The position numbers and the translations under genes were made by a program. DNA of 26,994 nt from JBDNIO01 sp041688215 (GTDB lineage Bacteria > Pseudomonadota > Gammaproteobacteria > Nevskiales > Salinisphaeraceae): assembly GCA_041688215.1 (NCBI GenBank), contig JBDNIO010000009.1:1-26994 (forward strand). The letters are read 5' to 3'. Shown here in pieces: positions 1 to 8,129 of the stretch; positions within the stretch are counted from its first letter, which is position 1, and every line of letters begins with the position of its first letter. The notes beneath the pieces are model-generated. The model had not been told where the DNA came from. It did not search any database and worked only from the letters and a program-made list of their open reading frames with translations.

Positions 1-109
1 ACCCATAGCAAATAATGCCAACTGTAATAACCAATAGCACAGGCAATACGACTGCGAACTCTATTAGCGCAGCACCACATTGAAAACTCTTAGGAATTTT
101 GCCCTGCAT
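1..109 (-). CDS. TadE-like pseudopilin, partial (N-terminus only)
   Basis: The gene starts at 109 and runs off the left edge, so only the first 36 residues are visible. They carry a short basic leader, then a class III prepilin-like site: Gly12 followed by AALIEF, with Glu17 at +5, then a hydrophobic stretch (AVVLPVLLVITVGIICYG). This pattern is typical of TadE/TadF minor pseudopilins, which are processed by a TadV-type prepilin peptidase and help assemble Flp pili at the inner membrane. Its ATG shares one base with the TGA of the preceding gene (TGATG), so it is probably translationally coupled. It could be TadE, TadF or TadG-like; the visible part cannot tell these apart. Confidence 0.75.
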   Translation of the reverse strand, partial: MQGKIPKSFQCGAALIEFAVVLPVLLVITVGIICYG

Positions 110-564
110 CATAGCAGCTGTATGTTTACCAAGCCCTGGGCTCGCAAAAACTCTGGCACTGGTAATATCCCAGCGACGGACAGTCCGCTAGGAAAAGGGT
201 AATTCACATTAACTATCACTTGGCGGCTAGCACTATCGAGGGGAGGCAAGACTGAAACGCTTGTGGTGGCACCGCTCCCAGGCAAAAACCCAAGTACATC
301 GTCTACCCGCATTCTAGCCTGCCTCTCGGCCTCTCCAGCGAAATCTGCGAAATCAGGGGCAACAGCCACCACGGCATCGGCGCCTGATTCGGCCGCGTAA
401 GCCACTGCCTGCTGAGCAACGAAAACGATGCTGTAAACAATAATGCCGTATAAAAGAGTCAGCATCGGAAGCAGGATAGCCGCGAACTCAACCAAGGTGG
501 CTCCCGATTGCTTTCCTAGCAATTTTTGGCATCGATTAATTCGAGGGGCGCCAACCGATTTCAT
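109..564 (-). CDS. TadE-family pseudopilin
   Basis: A protein of 151 residues. A basic leader of about 20 residues ends in Gly21, followed by ATLVEF with Glu26 at +5 and a single hydrophobic helix (about residues 22-50). This is the TadE prepilin signature. The rest (about 55-151) is an extracytoplasmic domain with no enzyme motif that I recognise. TadE proteins are minor components of the tight-adherence (Flp) pilus machine. The gene lies downstream of flp across a hairpin and overlaps the next TadE-like gene by one base, which suggests one transcript. Length is usual for the family. Whether it is TadE or TadF is not resolvable here. Confidence 0.82.
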   Translation of the reverse strand: MKSVGAPRINRCQKLLGKQSGATLVEFAAILLPMLTLLYGIIVYSIVFVAQQAVAYAAESGADAVVAVAPDFADFAGEAERQARMRVDDVLGFLPGSGATTSVSVLPPLDSASRQVIVNVNYPFPSGLSVAGILPVPEFLRAQGLVNIQLL

Positions 565-607
565 TTTTTACGTTTCCGGAGTTGATAGAGACATAGTGTA
601 GTGATTT

Positions 608-640
608 GCCCGAGCCGCACTTATATGTGCGGACACGGGC
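608..640 (-). terminator. Hairpin between flp and tadE (possible attenuator)
   Basis: An inverted repeat with arms GCCCG-GCCGCAC and GTGCGG-CGGGC closes on a TTATAT loop, 16 bp after the flp stop. On the transcribed strand it is followed by AAATCAC, not a clear T-run. It may act as a partial terminator or as an mRNA 3' stabiliser that keeps major pilin expression above that of the minor pseudopilins. The role is inferred; the hairpin is seen. Confidence 0.5.
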
Positions 641-656
641 AAAATAAGCAATAAAT

Positions 657-842
657 TTACTCGGGGTTTATCGCATCCGATGCACTTTCAAATACGGATT
701 TAATATCGGTGCCGACAAATGTAGCTGCCCCAAGAGCCACAATGGCTATCACAGCCACAATCAACACATATTCAATCAGGGTCGCACCGCGCTGACGCTG
801 TCCCAAATTAGCCTGCAACCAAAAACGCATATAATTCAACAT
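657..842 (-). CDS. Flp family type IVb pilin
   Basis: A small protein of 61 residues: a basic leader ending RQRG, then ATLIEYVLIVAVIAIVALG. Gly19 precedes the cleavage site and Glu24-Tyr25 at +5/+6 are the Flp signature; the hydrophobic helix covers about residues 21-44. Flp is the major subunit of the tad pilus, cleaved by the TadV/CpaA prepilin peptidase and assembled for surface adhesion. AAGGAG (851-856) lies 8 nt before the ATG and fixes the start. Two TadE-like genes follow; the rest of the tad locus is presumably beyond position 1. The 118-bp gap to divergent apaH should contain its promoter, but I see no convincing -35/-10 pair. Confidence 0.9.
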   Translation of the reverse strand: MLNYMRFWLQANLGQRQRGATLIEYVLIVAVIAIVALGAATFVGTDIKSVFESASDAINPE

Positions 843-960
843 AGTCTTTACTCCTTAAGTTTTAAACGAATCCTGTTAACGGTAGACCGTCCAGTAAGCT
901 GTTAATGTGACTTTTCCCTTCCTTGCCAAAATCTGCAATTAATAGAGGTGCCCTTAACAC

Positions 961-1779
961 ATGGCCACGTATGCAATAGGTGACCTTCAAGGATGTTATC
1001 GGCCATTCATGAACCTACTTGAGGCCTTGAATTTTAATTCCGGGCATGATCAATTATGGTTAGTCGGGGATCTGGTAAACCGGGGCGACGGCTCGCTGGA
1101 ATGTTTACGTTATGTGCGCAGCCTGGGTGAATCCGCGATTACGGTACTCGGCAATCATGATTTGAACCTACTGGCCCTGGCGCAAAAACCCGACGCCCTG
1201 ACACAAGCCAACGACACCCTCAAACCCATTTTGCGCGCCCCCGACCGGGATGAATTACTGACCTGGCTGCGCCACAGACCGCTAATCCACCACGACCCTG
1301 AACTGGACTGGTGCATGCTGCACGCCGGCTTGCCCCGGCAATGGAGTATCTCCGCTGCCCAGCACCACGCAAAGGAGCTGGAGCATGTTCTGCAAAGTGA
1401 TGACTATGCGGAATTTTTCGCGTCGATGTATGGCAATGATCCCGCGAAATGGTCAGATGCTTTAACCGGCATGGCAAGACTGCGCGTCATTACCAATTGC
1501 TTCACACGACTGCGTTTGTGCCACCCCGATGGCAGCCTCGATATGGACCACAAAGGCACCCTGAAGGACGCACCGCCGCACCTGACGCCGTGGTTCGCTT
1601 TACCCAATCGCGCGAGTGCCGGCCAGCGTATCGTATTCGGGCACTGGTCCGCACTGGGCCAGGTCGCCTGGCCCGAGCATAACGTGTGGGGAATAGATAC
1701 CGGTTGTGTCTGGGGGGGGCGTATGACGGCGTTGCAGCTGGACGGTGAACCGGAATTGATCAGCGTCGCCTGCGAGTAA
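961..1779 (+). CDS. apaH: Symmetrical bis(5'-nucleosyl)-tetraphosphatase
   Basis: A 272-residue member of the PPP metallophosphatase family that cleaves Ap4A into two ADP in the cytosol, limiting alarmone dinucleotides and NpnN caps on RNA. The signature motifs are present: GDLQGC (7-12), GDLVNRG (36-42) and GNHDLNLL (64-71). In E. coli the first motif is GDVHGC; Gln instead of His is, to my knowledge, normal in Pseudomonas-type ApaH, so I do not count it as a defect. The length is typical. In many relatives apaH follows rsmA and apaG; here it stands alone, divergent from flp and followed by a REP palindrome. It is the only plus-strand gene in the window. Confidence 0.95.
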   Translation: MATYAIGDLQGCYRPFMNLLEALNFNSGHDQLWLVGDLVNRGDGSLECLRYVRSLGESAITVLGNHDLNLLALAQKPDALTQANDTLKPILRAPDRDELLTWLRHRPLIHHDPELDWCMLHAGLPRQWSISAAQHHAKELEHVLQSDDYAEFFASMYGNDPAKWSDALTGMARLRVITNCFTRLRLCHPDGSLDMDHKGTLKDAPPHLTPWFALPNRASAGQRIVFGHWSALGQVAWPEHNVWGIDTGCVWGGRMTALQLDGEPELISVACE

Positions 1780-1786
1780 ATTCTAG

Positions 1787-1810
1787 TGTAGGGCAAGCGT
1801 GTCGCTTGCC
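1787..1810 (+). repeat. REP palindrome (copy 1)
   Basis: TGTAGGGCAAGCG, a short loop, then CGCTTGCC. It starts 8 nt after the apaH stop and has the head motif TGTAGGGCAAG shared with three further copies on the other side of the transposase pseudogene. It may double as a 3' stem for apaH mRNA. Confidence 0.75.
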
Positions 1811-1869
1811 ATTGGTTAACAGATACCATGTCACAGATTTGCTCTGTAACCCGTGAGAATACTCCAGTG

Positions 1870-2308
1870 CTATTCGGGCTCGTCAAACCCCATCTGGTAA
1901 GGCCATTGCCGCCAATGGCGTATCAGGCCGGCCGTTACCGGGTTCTCGCGCATATAAAGCCATTTCTCCTGAGCGCTTTCGTTATGGCGCAACAGGTGAT
2001 CAAACACACCGGTTTGCCATTGCCATTGCGCGCTTAAAGACTCGCGGACCCAGCGTTTAAACCAACGCGCATAATCGCCGGGGGATGCATTGCGATTGCT
2101 CGGTGCGGCTAAAATATGTACATGGCCGGGCATTAGCAGTAGTGCTAGTGTATGCCAGCGGTCTAGCTTAGCCGCAGCCTCAAGTACGGCCTGCCAAGCC
2201 GCGTCGTTCGCTAATACCGGTTTGCGGCCGGCCGACACACACAGTAAGAAAGTAGATCACCTCGCAGGCATCTGGCAGCAGCACCGGAATACGAGGAGGA
2301 TGAGCCAT
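1870..2308 (-). pseudogene. REP-associated tyrosine transposase (RAYT, Y1_Tnp), frameshifted
   Basis: Two reading frames together give one RAYT. The N-terminal part starts at ATG 2308 and reads MAHPPRIPVLLPDACEVIYF then LTVCV. The remainder, in another frame, starts near 2238 and holds the HUH metal motif (MPGHVHILAAP) and the catalytic-tyrosine region (LYMRENPVTAGL). The frame changes at about 2225-2240, where the sequence reads GTGTGTGTCGGCCGGCCG. A 4-bp GGCC duplication or a 1-bp insertion would explain it, since 439 nt is one more than a multiple of three. RAYTs cut and rejoin REP hairpins as single-stranded DNA. The GTG at 2238 is an implausible start because it drops the conserved N-terminus. 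A sequencing error or frameshifted translation cannot be excluded. Confidence 0.8.
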
Positions 2309-2364
2309 TAATCAATTTCTCGAATGTCGATGTGCAGGGCACTTATGGTGATTGCCGCCACCAT

Positions 2365-2389
2365 GGCAAGATACAATCTTGCCCTACAC
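2365..2389 (-). repeat. REP palindrome (copy 2, inverted)
   Basis: GGCAAGAT, a 3-nt loop, then ATCTTGCCCTACA. It has the same head motif as copy 1 in opposite orientation, so the pair brackets the RAYT pseudogene. Confidence 0.72.
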
Positions 2390-2411
2390 CCGCAAAATAA
2401 ACTCATCATTC

Positions 2412-2435
2412 TGTAGGGCAAGCGTGCCGCTTGCC
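2412..2435 (+). repeat. REP palindrome (copy 3)
   Basis: TGTAGGGCAAGCG, short loop, CGCTTGCC; nearly identical to copy 1. With copy 4 it forms a head-to-tail inverted pair like a bacterial interspersed mosaic element. Confidence 0.75.
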
Positions 2436-2468
2436 TTGTTATTCGCTGCGCTCAACCCGCTACGCCCA

Positions 2469-2492
2469 GGCAAGTCGCAGACTTGCCCTACA
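2469..2492 (-). repeat. REP palindrome (copy 4, inverted)
   Basis: GGCAAGTC, short loop, GACTTGCCCTACA. It is the inverted partner of copy 3, 33 bp away. Confidence 0.72.
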
Positions 2493-2540
2493 TGACGTTG
2501 CGGGCCATAACAGGCATGGCTTAAATTTATAAACTTTAAT

Positions 2541-2573
2541 AAAGCCCCGGCAGAAAGCCACCGGGGCTCTTTT
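2541..2573 (-). terminator. Intrinsic terminator after the MMPL gene
   Basis: Stem AGCCCCGG / CCGGGGCT (2543-2550 with 2561-2568) around a 10-nt loop. On the minus strand it is followed by TTATTAAAG; on the plus strand by CTTTTAC, so it could work from either side. It lies about 20 bp after the MMPL stop and closes the DUF1302-YCF48-MMPL transcript. Confidence 0.75.
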
Positions 2574-2593
2574 ACATCGTCATATATGCGACT

Positions 2594-4990
2594 TTAATGC
2601 GCGCCGGACTGGCTCTCGTCTATATCTTCCAACTTCGTGTAACCACCCTCGGGTTTCGGGTAGTCCATGAAGAAGTGAGCCAATGCCGGTAATACCAGAA
2701 TGGCGCCGAACATGTTGGCGGTGAAGATGAAGATAAGCAGAATGCCCATGTCGATCTGGAATTGCAGATCCGAGAACAGCCAGGTCGCCACACCGGAGCC
2801 GAGCGCAATACCGGTAAATACCACGGCCTTGCCGGTTTTCTGCATGGTGCGGTAGTAGGCATCCTGCAGGCTCAGGCCGAAGTCACGCACGCCTTCCTGG
2901 AATACGCTGTAAACGTAAACGCCGTAATCCACACCGATGCCTACCGCCAGCGCCACAATCGGCAAGGTGGCTACCTTCATGCCGATACCGGCCAGCGTCA
3001 TTACGCCATAGCCCATCAACGATACGAGTGACAGCGGCGCGATGATACAGATCACCGCGGCGGTGCTGCGGAATGCCAGGATCATCAGGAGCAGGATCAC
3101 ACCGTAAACATACAGCAGAATCTCGATTTCCTTGGCTTCGATAACTTCGTTGGTCGCCGCCATGACGCCGACGTTGCCTGACGCCAGCTCAAAGGTAACG
3201 CCGGTGTCCTGATTTTCCGGGCGATCGCGGAATTCCTTCACAGCATCGACGATGTTGTGGATGGTTTCCGCCTTGTGATCCGCGGTGAAAATAATCACCG
3301 GCATCACGCTACAGTCTGGCAGCAGCAGACCGGTACTCGTAGGCACTGGCGTAATCGCCTGCGAGAGCACATAACGGTTGCGTGGAAGCATCTTGAACTT
3401 CAACGCGCCCTCATTAAAGCCCAGGTTCACCTGTTTGGCGATCTGGCCCAGCGAGATGGTGGACTGCACGCCCTGGGTGTTTTGCATCTCCCAGGCGAAG
3501 CGGTCGATCTCTTCCATAAACTGGTAATTGATGCAGGCCTCGGGTTGGGTAACCGCCATCACCTTGAGCTGGTCCGTACCGATGGAGAAGTTTTCAACAA
3601 TGGCGTTGTTGTCTTTGTTGTAGCGTGAATCCGGGCGTAGTTCCGGCACGCCCTTGGAGAAATCACCCACCTTGAGCTCGTCATATTTCCACAGGGACCA
3701 GCCCAGCAACACACCACAAATCAACAGGATGGTTATGGCGACCGGCGCCGTGGTGGTTTTGGATATCAGGCGCCACAAGCCGTCGTATACGTGGTCGCGC
3801 TTGGCCTGCTTCTCCTTGAATGCTTCCGGATCTTTAATATTGATGTAGGTCAGCCAGATCGGCACCATTACCTTGTTGGTGATAATAATGGCGAACATAC
3901 CGAAGGAGGCATTCAGCGCCATTTCCTGAATGATCTCGATCGGAATCAGCAAGATCGTCAGGAATCCCGCCAGGTCGGTTACCAGTGCGGTGGACCCGGG
4001 AATAAACAAGCGTCTGAAGGTTAGCAATGAGGCGTCGAAATTGGTGCGGTTGTTCTCTGCCATTTCATGCACCCAGGCGTTGACGTACTGCACGCCGTGG
4101 GACACCGAAACCGCAAGCACCAGGAAAGGCACGAGTATCGCGAAGGGATCCAGCCCAAAGCCGCTGGCCGTAAGCAACCCAAACTCCCAGATCACACAGA
4201 CGATGGACGCCACCAGTACGACCATCGCAAGTTTCGGCGAGCCCAGATAGCCCCAGAGCAGGAGCGCGGTCATTATGATCGTAATCAGGAAGAACAGTGC
4301 TACCTTCAGCGCGCCATCGACAATATCGCCGACTACCTTGGCGAAACCGATAATATGTATTTTTATGTTTTCGGTTTCATATTTCTCGCGAATCTGGTCC
4401 AGTTCGCGCGACACGCGTACGTAATCGAGTTCTTCCCCGGTTTTCGGGTCAATATCGAGCAGCTGCGCCTGCACCATGGCGCCGGTTTCGTCCTCTGCTA
4501 CAAATCGCCCGACGATATCCGCCTTGCCGACATTGGTTTCAATCTGGTCGAACATCTCGCGGGTTGGTGCGTAGTCCGCGGGTATCACGTTACCACCGGA
4601 CAAGCCGCCCTCGACCACTTCGATGTAGCGCACGTTGGGAGTAAACAACGACTGTACGCGCGCACGGTTCACACCGGGCATTAAAAATACATCATCGGTA
4701 ACTTTTTTCAGTTTCGCCAAGAATTCTTCGTTGTAAATTTTTTCGCCGTCTTCCTGCATCAGCGCCACCAGAATCTGGTTGGCGCCGCCAAGTTCATCCC
4801 GGTACTTCAGGAAGGTTTCCATATACGGGTGTTCAAGCGGAATGGACTTCAGATAGCCCGCATCAATTTCGGTTTGAGAAGCCAGATAACCGAAGACAAC
4901 GGTAAGAAACAACAGAATGCCCATGGTGACCATACGCTTGGCGTAGATCAACGGCTCGATGGCGCGGAGAATGTGCTCTTGAGTAATCAT
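2594..4990 (-). CDS. MMPL/RND-superfamily transporter
   Basis: A 798-residue inner-membrane protein with the duplicated RND layout. It has TM1 (about 25-40), a large periplasmic loop (about 45-225), a group of TM helices (about 228-390), another TM near 415, a second periplasmic loop (about 440-625) and a second TM group (about 628-770). The SSD/MMPL-like segments ILVPFLVLAVSVSHGVQYV and PIVALAVGIGVDYGVYVYS occupy equivalent places in the two halves. Members move hydrophobic or lipid-like molecules by proton-motive force. In many marine Gammaproteobacteria this subfamily is encoded with YCF48-like and DUF1302 proteins, often near lipid or hydrocarbon catabolism genes; the substrate here is unknown. 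The reading frame is intact, with an 81-bp gap from the YCF48-like gene and a terminator right after. Confidence 0.88.
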   Translation of the reverse strand: MITQEHILRAIEPLIYAKRMVTMGILLFLTVVFGYLASQTEIDAGYLKSIPLEHPYMETFLKYRDELGGANQILVALMQEDGEKIYNEEFLAKLKKVTDDVFLMPGVNRARVQSLFTPNVRYIEVVEGGLSGGNVIPADYAPTREMFDQIETNVGKADIVGRFVAEDETGAMVQAQLLDIDPKTGEELDYVRVSRELDQIREKYETENIKIHIIGFAKVVGDIVDGALKVALFFLITIIMTALLLWGYLGSPKLAMVVLVASIVCVIWEFGLLTASGFGLDPFAILVPFLVLAVSVSHGVQYVNAWVHEMAENNRTNFDASLLTFRRLFIPGSTALVTDLAGFLTILLIPIEIIQEMALNASFGMFAIIITNKVMVPIWLTYINIKDPEAFKEKQAKRDHVYDGLWRLISKTTTAPVAITILLICGVLLGWSLWKYDELKVGDFSKGVPELRPDSRYNKDNNAIVENFSIGTDQLKVMAVTQPEACINYQFMEEIDRFAWEMQNTQGVQSTISLGQIAKQVNLGFNEGALKFKMLPRNRYVLSQAITPVPTSTGLLLPDCSVMPVIIFTADHKAETIHNIVDAVKEFRDRPENQDTGVTFELASGNVGVMAATNEVIEAKEIEILLYVYGVILLLMILAFRSTAAVICIIAPLSLVSLMGYGVMTLAGIGMKVATLPIVALAVGIGVDYGVYVYSVFQEGVRDFGLSLQDAYYRTMQKTGKAVVFTGIALGSGVATWLFSDLQFQIDMGILLIFIFTANMFGAILVLPALAHFFMDYPKPEGGYTKLEDIDESQSGAH

Positions 4991-5071
4991 TTCGAAAAGG
5001 ACTCCCTTGAAACCTGGTGCCTGGCTGGTGCTTTAATCAGCAGCAGCGAACTCGACTGTTTATTGAACAAA

Positions 5072-6319
5072 TTATTTTTTGCGTTTGTACAGGAAGGCGC
5101 CGGGCTCACCGACCAGCACCAGATTGCCGTCATCCGTTTCAGCGACTGCGGACAACCCACCGTCCTTGGTATTGGGCAGCAAGCGAACATCGGGGCCGTG
5201 GTCATCACTTATCCACATGACGCCATTGGTACCCACGATTACGTAACCGCCCTCTTTGGTAGTGGTTGCGCCAAACAGGCTCAGCACTGACGGCTCATTC
5301 TTTACCACTTTCCAGGACGACTTGGCCGCGGCCTTTTCCGCCTGCTCGCGCTCGAACTTGGCCTTCTCGGCGGCCACTTCCTCAGCGCTTATTTCTGGCG
5401 TGTCACCACCTTCGCCGCCACCGCCAGCACCTGTGTCACTCATGGTGGGCGGCTTTTTGAACTTGTAGCCCAGGTCCGTATCGACGGGCAACTCAGTGGA
5501 CTTGCTTACATCTTCGGTGACAAACGCATGACCGCGCAGGCCATACACGATGGCACCCTTTTCGCCCAGCGCCTTGACACCGAAATAGCTGCCCGAATAT
5601 GGGCCGTCGATTAGCGTCCAGGTTTCACCGGCATCGGTGGATTTCGATAACAGGCCCGTCTCTCCGGCAATAATCATGGTGCCGTCATTAAGCCGCGCAA
5701 TGCCGTTCAGGTGCCATTCCCCAACCGACAACGGCTCTTCGTATTCCTGCCAGGTCTTGCCACCATCATCGGTCTTATAGAACAGGTCGTAGGCGCCAAT
5801 GGCAAAGCCCTTGTTCTCGTCAAAAAACGCGACATCCAGAAACGGTGTTTCCAGTTCCGGATCAAAATGCTGCAACTCCCAGGTCTCGCCACCATCGGTG
5901 GTGCCGATAATGGTTGCCGCATGGCCGACCGCCCAGCCTTTTTTGTCATCGACAAAATCAACGGCAATCAGGGTCGCGCGCACCGGTACTTTTTTCTGTT
6001 GCCACTCCAATCCATCCGGGGACAGCAACAGATTTCCACGCGCGCCCACGGCCACAAAGCCCTTGTCGCCCCGGTGGGTAACATCCAGCAACAGCTCGTA
6101 GCGCGCCCTAGGCATCAGGCTGGCAGGGTGGGGTTTAAGCGTTTTATCTTCCGGCAACGCCTTGGCGGCGTTGCCTGCAACTTTTGCGCCCTCCTTGGCA
6201 TTCTCCCCGGCGCCATCCTGAGCTACCGCCAAACCGGTAAAACCCACCAGTAACAGCACGGCGATACCGGAGGAAATCATGGACAGCCAGAGACTGCGTT
6301 TTTGTTCTAGGATTTTCAT
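5072..6319 (-). CDS. YCF48-like (photosystem II assembly factor-like) beta-propeller, secreted
   Basis: I choose the start at 6319 because it gives a clean signal peptide: basic MKILEQKR, a hydrophobic core (WLSMISSGIAVLLLVGFTGL) and AVAQ as the likely cleavage site. The mature part is a periplasmic propeller with Asp-box/BNR-type repeats: TTDGGETW (about 140-147), KTDDGGKTW (182-190) and STDAGETW (227-234). Repeated GWAVGH / GFAIGA / GTNGVMW segments are typical of YCF48. A Gly-rich plus charged stretch (about 300-335) interrupts the propeller. The name comes from the chloroplast factor; here it probably works with the MMPL transporter downstream, a pairing common in this cluster type. Starting at 6364 would put 15 extra residues before the signal peptide. 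A Shine-Dalgarno AGGAG exists but is about 14 nt from the chosen ATG. Confidence 0.85.
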   Translation of the reverse strand: MKILEQKRSLWLSMISSGIAVLLLVGFTGLAVAQDGAGENAKEGAKVAGNAAKALPEDKTLKPHPASLMPRARYELLLDVTHRGDKGFVAVGARGNLLLSPDGLEWQQKKVPVRATLIAVDFVDDKKGWAVGHAATIIGTTDGGETWELQHFDPELETPFLDVAFFDENKGFAIGAYDLFYKTDDGGKTWQEYEEPLSVGEWHLNGIARLNDGTMIIAGETGLLSKSTDAGETWTLIDGPYSGSYFGVKALGEKGAIVYGLRGHAFVTEDVSKSTELPVDTDLGYKFKKPPTMSDTGAGGGGEGGDTPEISAEEVAAEKAKFEREQAEKAAAKSSWKVVKNEPSVLSLFGATTTKEGGYVIVGTNGVMWISDDHGPDVRLLPNTKDGGLSAVAETDDGNLVLVGEPGAFLYKRKK

Positions 6320-6410
6320 AATGAGCACGCTTGCTCCTGCGCTAAGGAAAAACTGTGCCGGCAAGCAGCCTTACCGGCGGTACAACGGGTTAAATATTTG
6401 AATATAAAAC

Positions 6411-6434
6411 CGTCCTGACCGGGCCGGCCGGACG
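6411..6434 (-). terminator. Terminator-like hairpin upstream of the YCF48-like gene
   Basis: On the minus strand CGTCC-GG-CCGG pairs with CCGG-TCA-GGACG and is followed by GGTTTTATATTC. The stem plus short T-run looks like a weak intrinsic terminator or attenuator about 90 nt before the YCF48-like start. Confidence 0.35.
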
Positions 6435-6613
6435 ATATTGATGTGGCGCTACCTCTCTCCCACTGACCAGGGTCTGTCTCCCGCATTACTGGCCCATGAT
6501 AACGCAATGGCCTGATTATCATCGCGCAATGCCTAACACTTGAATTAACTCGCACTATTTATTGCAGGGCGATTTTATTTTTGCCCCTACGTTGTCTATT
6601 GATAACAGACCGT

Positions 6614-6648
6614 TACCCTGCCCGCAAGCAAAACTTGCGAACAGGGTA
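6614..6648. repeat. Imperfect palindrome downstream of DUF1302
   Basis: TACCCTG-CCC-GCAAG pairs with CTTGC-GAA-CAGGGTA around CAAAA. It begins about 50 bp after the original DUF1302 end. No T-run follows on the minus strand, so it looks like a 3' stem or REP-like unit rather than a full terminator. Confidence 0.4.
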
Positions 6649-6720
6649 CTCTGCACTTGGTGTGACTACCGGGAGTTATCAAAAACCCCTTGGCAGCTAA
6701 AACTTATAGCGAAGACCCAA

Positions 6721-8121
6721 TTACACGAAATCGTGGTCGGTCAGCAAGTTAAACGGTTCGCCGCCGCGGAACACGGTAATACCAGCAACCATGCTCCAGC
6801 GCTGCTGGTAAGTCATCTCCACGTTGGCGGTGTATTGCTGGCGGCCTTCGATGAAGTTCTCGCCTGGGCCTGGCACAATACCATCGATATCATAGGCAAG
6901 CACGATAACAGGACGGAAACTAATTCCCGGCAACACGTTTTCATAACGAATTAGCGCGATGATACGCGTACCGTAGGAAAACAAGGTGGCAAACCCGCGC
7001 GTTTGCTGGCTTGGGTTGAAACGCCCGCCCTGGAAGCGGCCACAAAGAGTGGTATTGGCCTGATCCGCGGTGTCGCTGCTGGAGGCAGGTGCCTCACCTT
7101 GAACCGTGCCCGCTTCGCACGCGGGTGCGCCGCTACCGTCGGTACCCACACTGGCATGGTAAAAGGTACCCGGGCCTTCGATTTGCAACTCATCCAGCTC
7201 CGGGAGCCCCAATACGTGAGTGGCGCCCAGCTCAAATAACAGTATGATCTGGTTGGCTTTTATCCAGTTACCCGGCGGCACGATGTAGGTTGCGCCCAGA
7301 TTATATTGCAGCACCTGGAAGCGCTCGTAACCCTGAATATACTGTCCCGGTTGAATATTGCCGCGCTCGCCACCGCGGTATTCCGTGAGAAAATCCGGGA
7401 AGGCATTGCCACGTCCGGGGGGGTCCGACAAGAGGATTCCATCCGCACCGACTTCGGCCAGGGTGTCGGACAGTGCAGTCAGGCCGTCCAGACCCAGGGC
7501 ATCGGTCAGACCATTGACCAGGTCACTGGCGGCGGTCGTATCTACACCCAGCAAATTATCCACGGAGCCGACTGCATCCCCTGCCGCGCCCGGGTCGATA
7601 GTGGTATCTACAACATCCGCCAGAAGCGGAATGCCGATTTCGTAACGGTCGGCGAAACTGGCCACCTGACAATCGGCGGCCCGATTATCCGAAAAGGCCC
7701 CATTCGAACAGCCAACCGGGGAGGAAGGTTGTAATGCCGCGAACACAACATCGGTATCGTCAATCTGCAGCGGCAGGTTCGGACGGTAGGCAATTTCACC
7801 CTGCACTGAAATATCGCCGAATGCAGTGTTGAAGCTCAGACCGTAGAGCTTGATGTCTTCGGGATATTGCAACAACGCCTGGAACGAATCAATGGGATAG
7901 GCCTCAGCACAGGGGCCGGTGCCTGCGGGCAGATTAGCCGGGCAGGGTTGACCGTTGGGCTGGGTACCGGCGCTTTCTATGGGCAGCGCGTTGATCAAGC
8001 TACCCAGGGCAGTCGCCAGTGCGCCGCCTCCAGCGGTGCCGGTGGGACCCTCCGGGTTGGGAACCTGCGTTAGCAGCGACTGCGCCAATAAAATGCGCGG
8101 TGTCGTTATTCGGACAATCAC
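6721..8121 (-). CDS. DUF1302 family protein, C-terminal fragment
   Basis: A frame of 466 residues opening at a GTG 8 nt after the stop of the N-terminal fragment; there is no signal peptide and no good ribosome site. It contains the hallmark YPEDIKLYGLSFNTAFGDIS, then GEIAYRPNLPLQ, and the closing strands (QRWSMVAGITVFRGGEPFN). It ends at TAA 6723-6721 without the terminal aromatic beta-signal, which is found in frame just past the stop. It is most likely the remainder of the broken gene, not an independent protein. Confidence 0.65.
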   Translation of the reverse strand: MIVRITTPRILLAQSLLTQVPNPEGPTGTAGGGALATALGSLINALPIESAGTQPNGQPCPANLPAGTGPCAEAYPIDSFQALLQYPEDIKLYGLSFNTAFGDISVQGEIAYRPNLPLQIDDTDVVFAALQPSSPVGCSNGAFSDNRAADCQVASFADRYEIGIPLLADVVDTTIDPGAAGDAVGSVDNLLGVDTTAASDLVNGLTDALGLDGLTALSDTLAEVGADGILLSDPPGRGNAFPDFLTEYRGGERGNIQPGQYIQGYERFQVLQYNLGATYIVPPGNWIKANQIILLFELGATHVLGLPELDELQIEGPGTFYHASVGTDGSGAPACEAGTVQGEAPASSSDTADQANTTLCGRFQGGRFNPSQQTRGFATLFSYGTRIIALIRYENVLPGISFRPVIVLAYDIDGIVPGPGENFIEGRQQYTANVEMTYQQRWSMVAGITVFRGGEPFNLLTDHDFV

Positions 8122-8129
8122 CTAATAGA

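Larger units (their letters stand above)
6320..6696. other. Intergenic region between DUF1302 remnant and YCF48-like gene
   Basis: No convincing gene is seen in about 380 bp. DUF1329 proteins often sit at this place in related clusters, and I find no trace of one. The region contains two hairpins (listed separately). A weak -10 (GATAAT on the minus strand, near 6520) has no good -35. A promoter for YCF48-MMPL could lie here but is not demonstrable. Confidence 0.4.

Noticed and set aside
843..960. Possible sigma-54 promoter for flp
   Set aside because: A TGGCA-like sequence is present but the matching GC at -12 is not at the right distance.
1404..1886. Long minus-strand frame opposite apaH
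   Set aside because: Antisense shadow; apaH motifs and length are fully accounted for on the plus strand.
4067..4684. Plus-strand frame of 205 codons within the MMPL gene
   Set aside because: Antisense to a well-supported transporter gene; composition is typical of a shadow frame.
6562..6954. Plus-strand frame of 130 codons over the DUF1302 end
   Set aside because: It overlaps the barrel coding sequence antisense and has no recognisable domain or good ribosome site.
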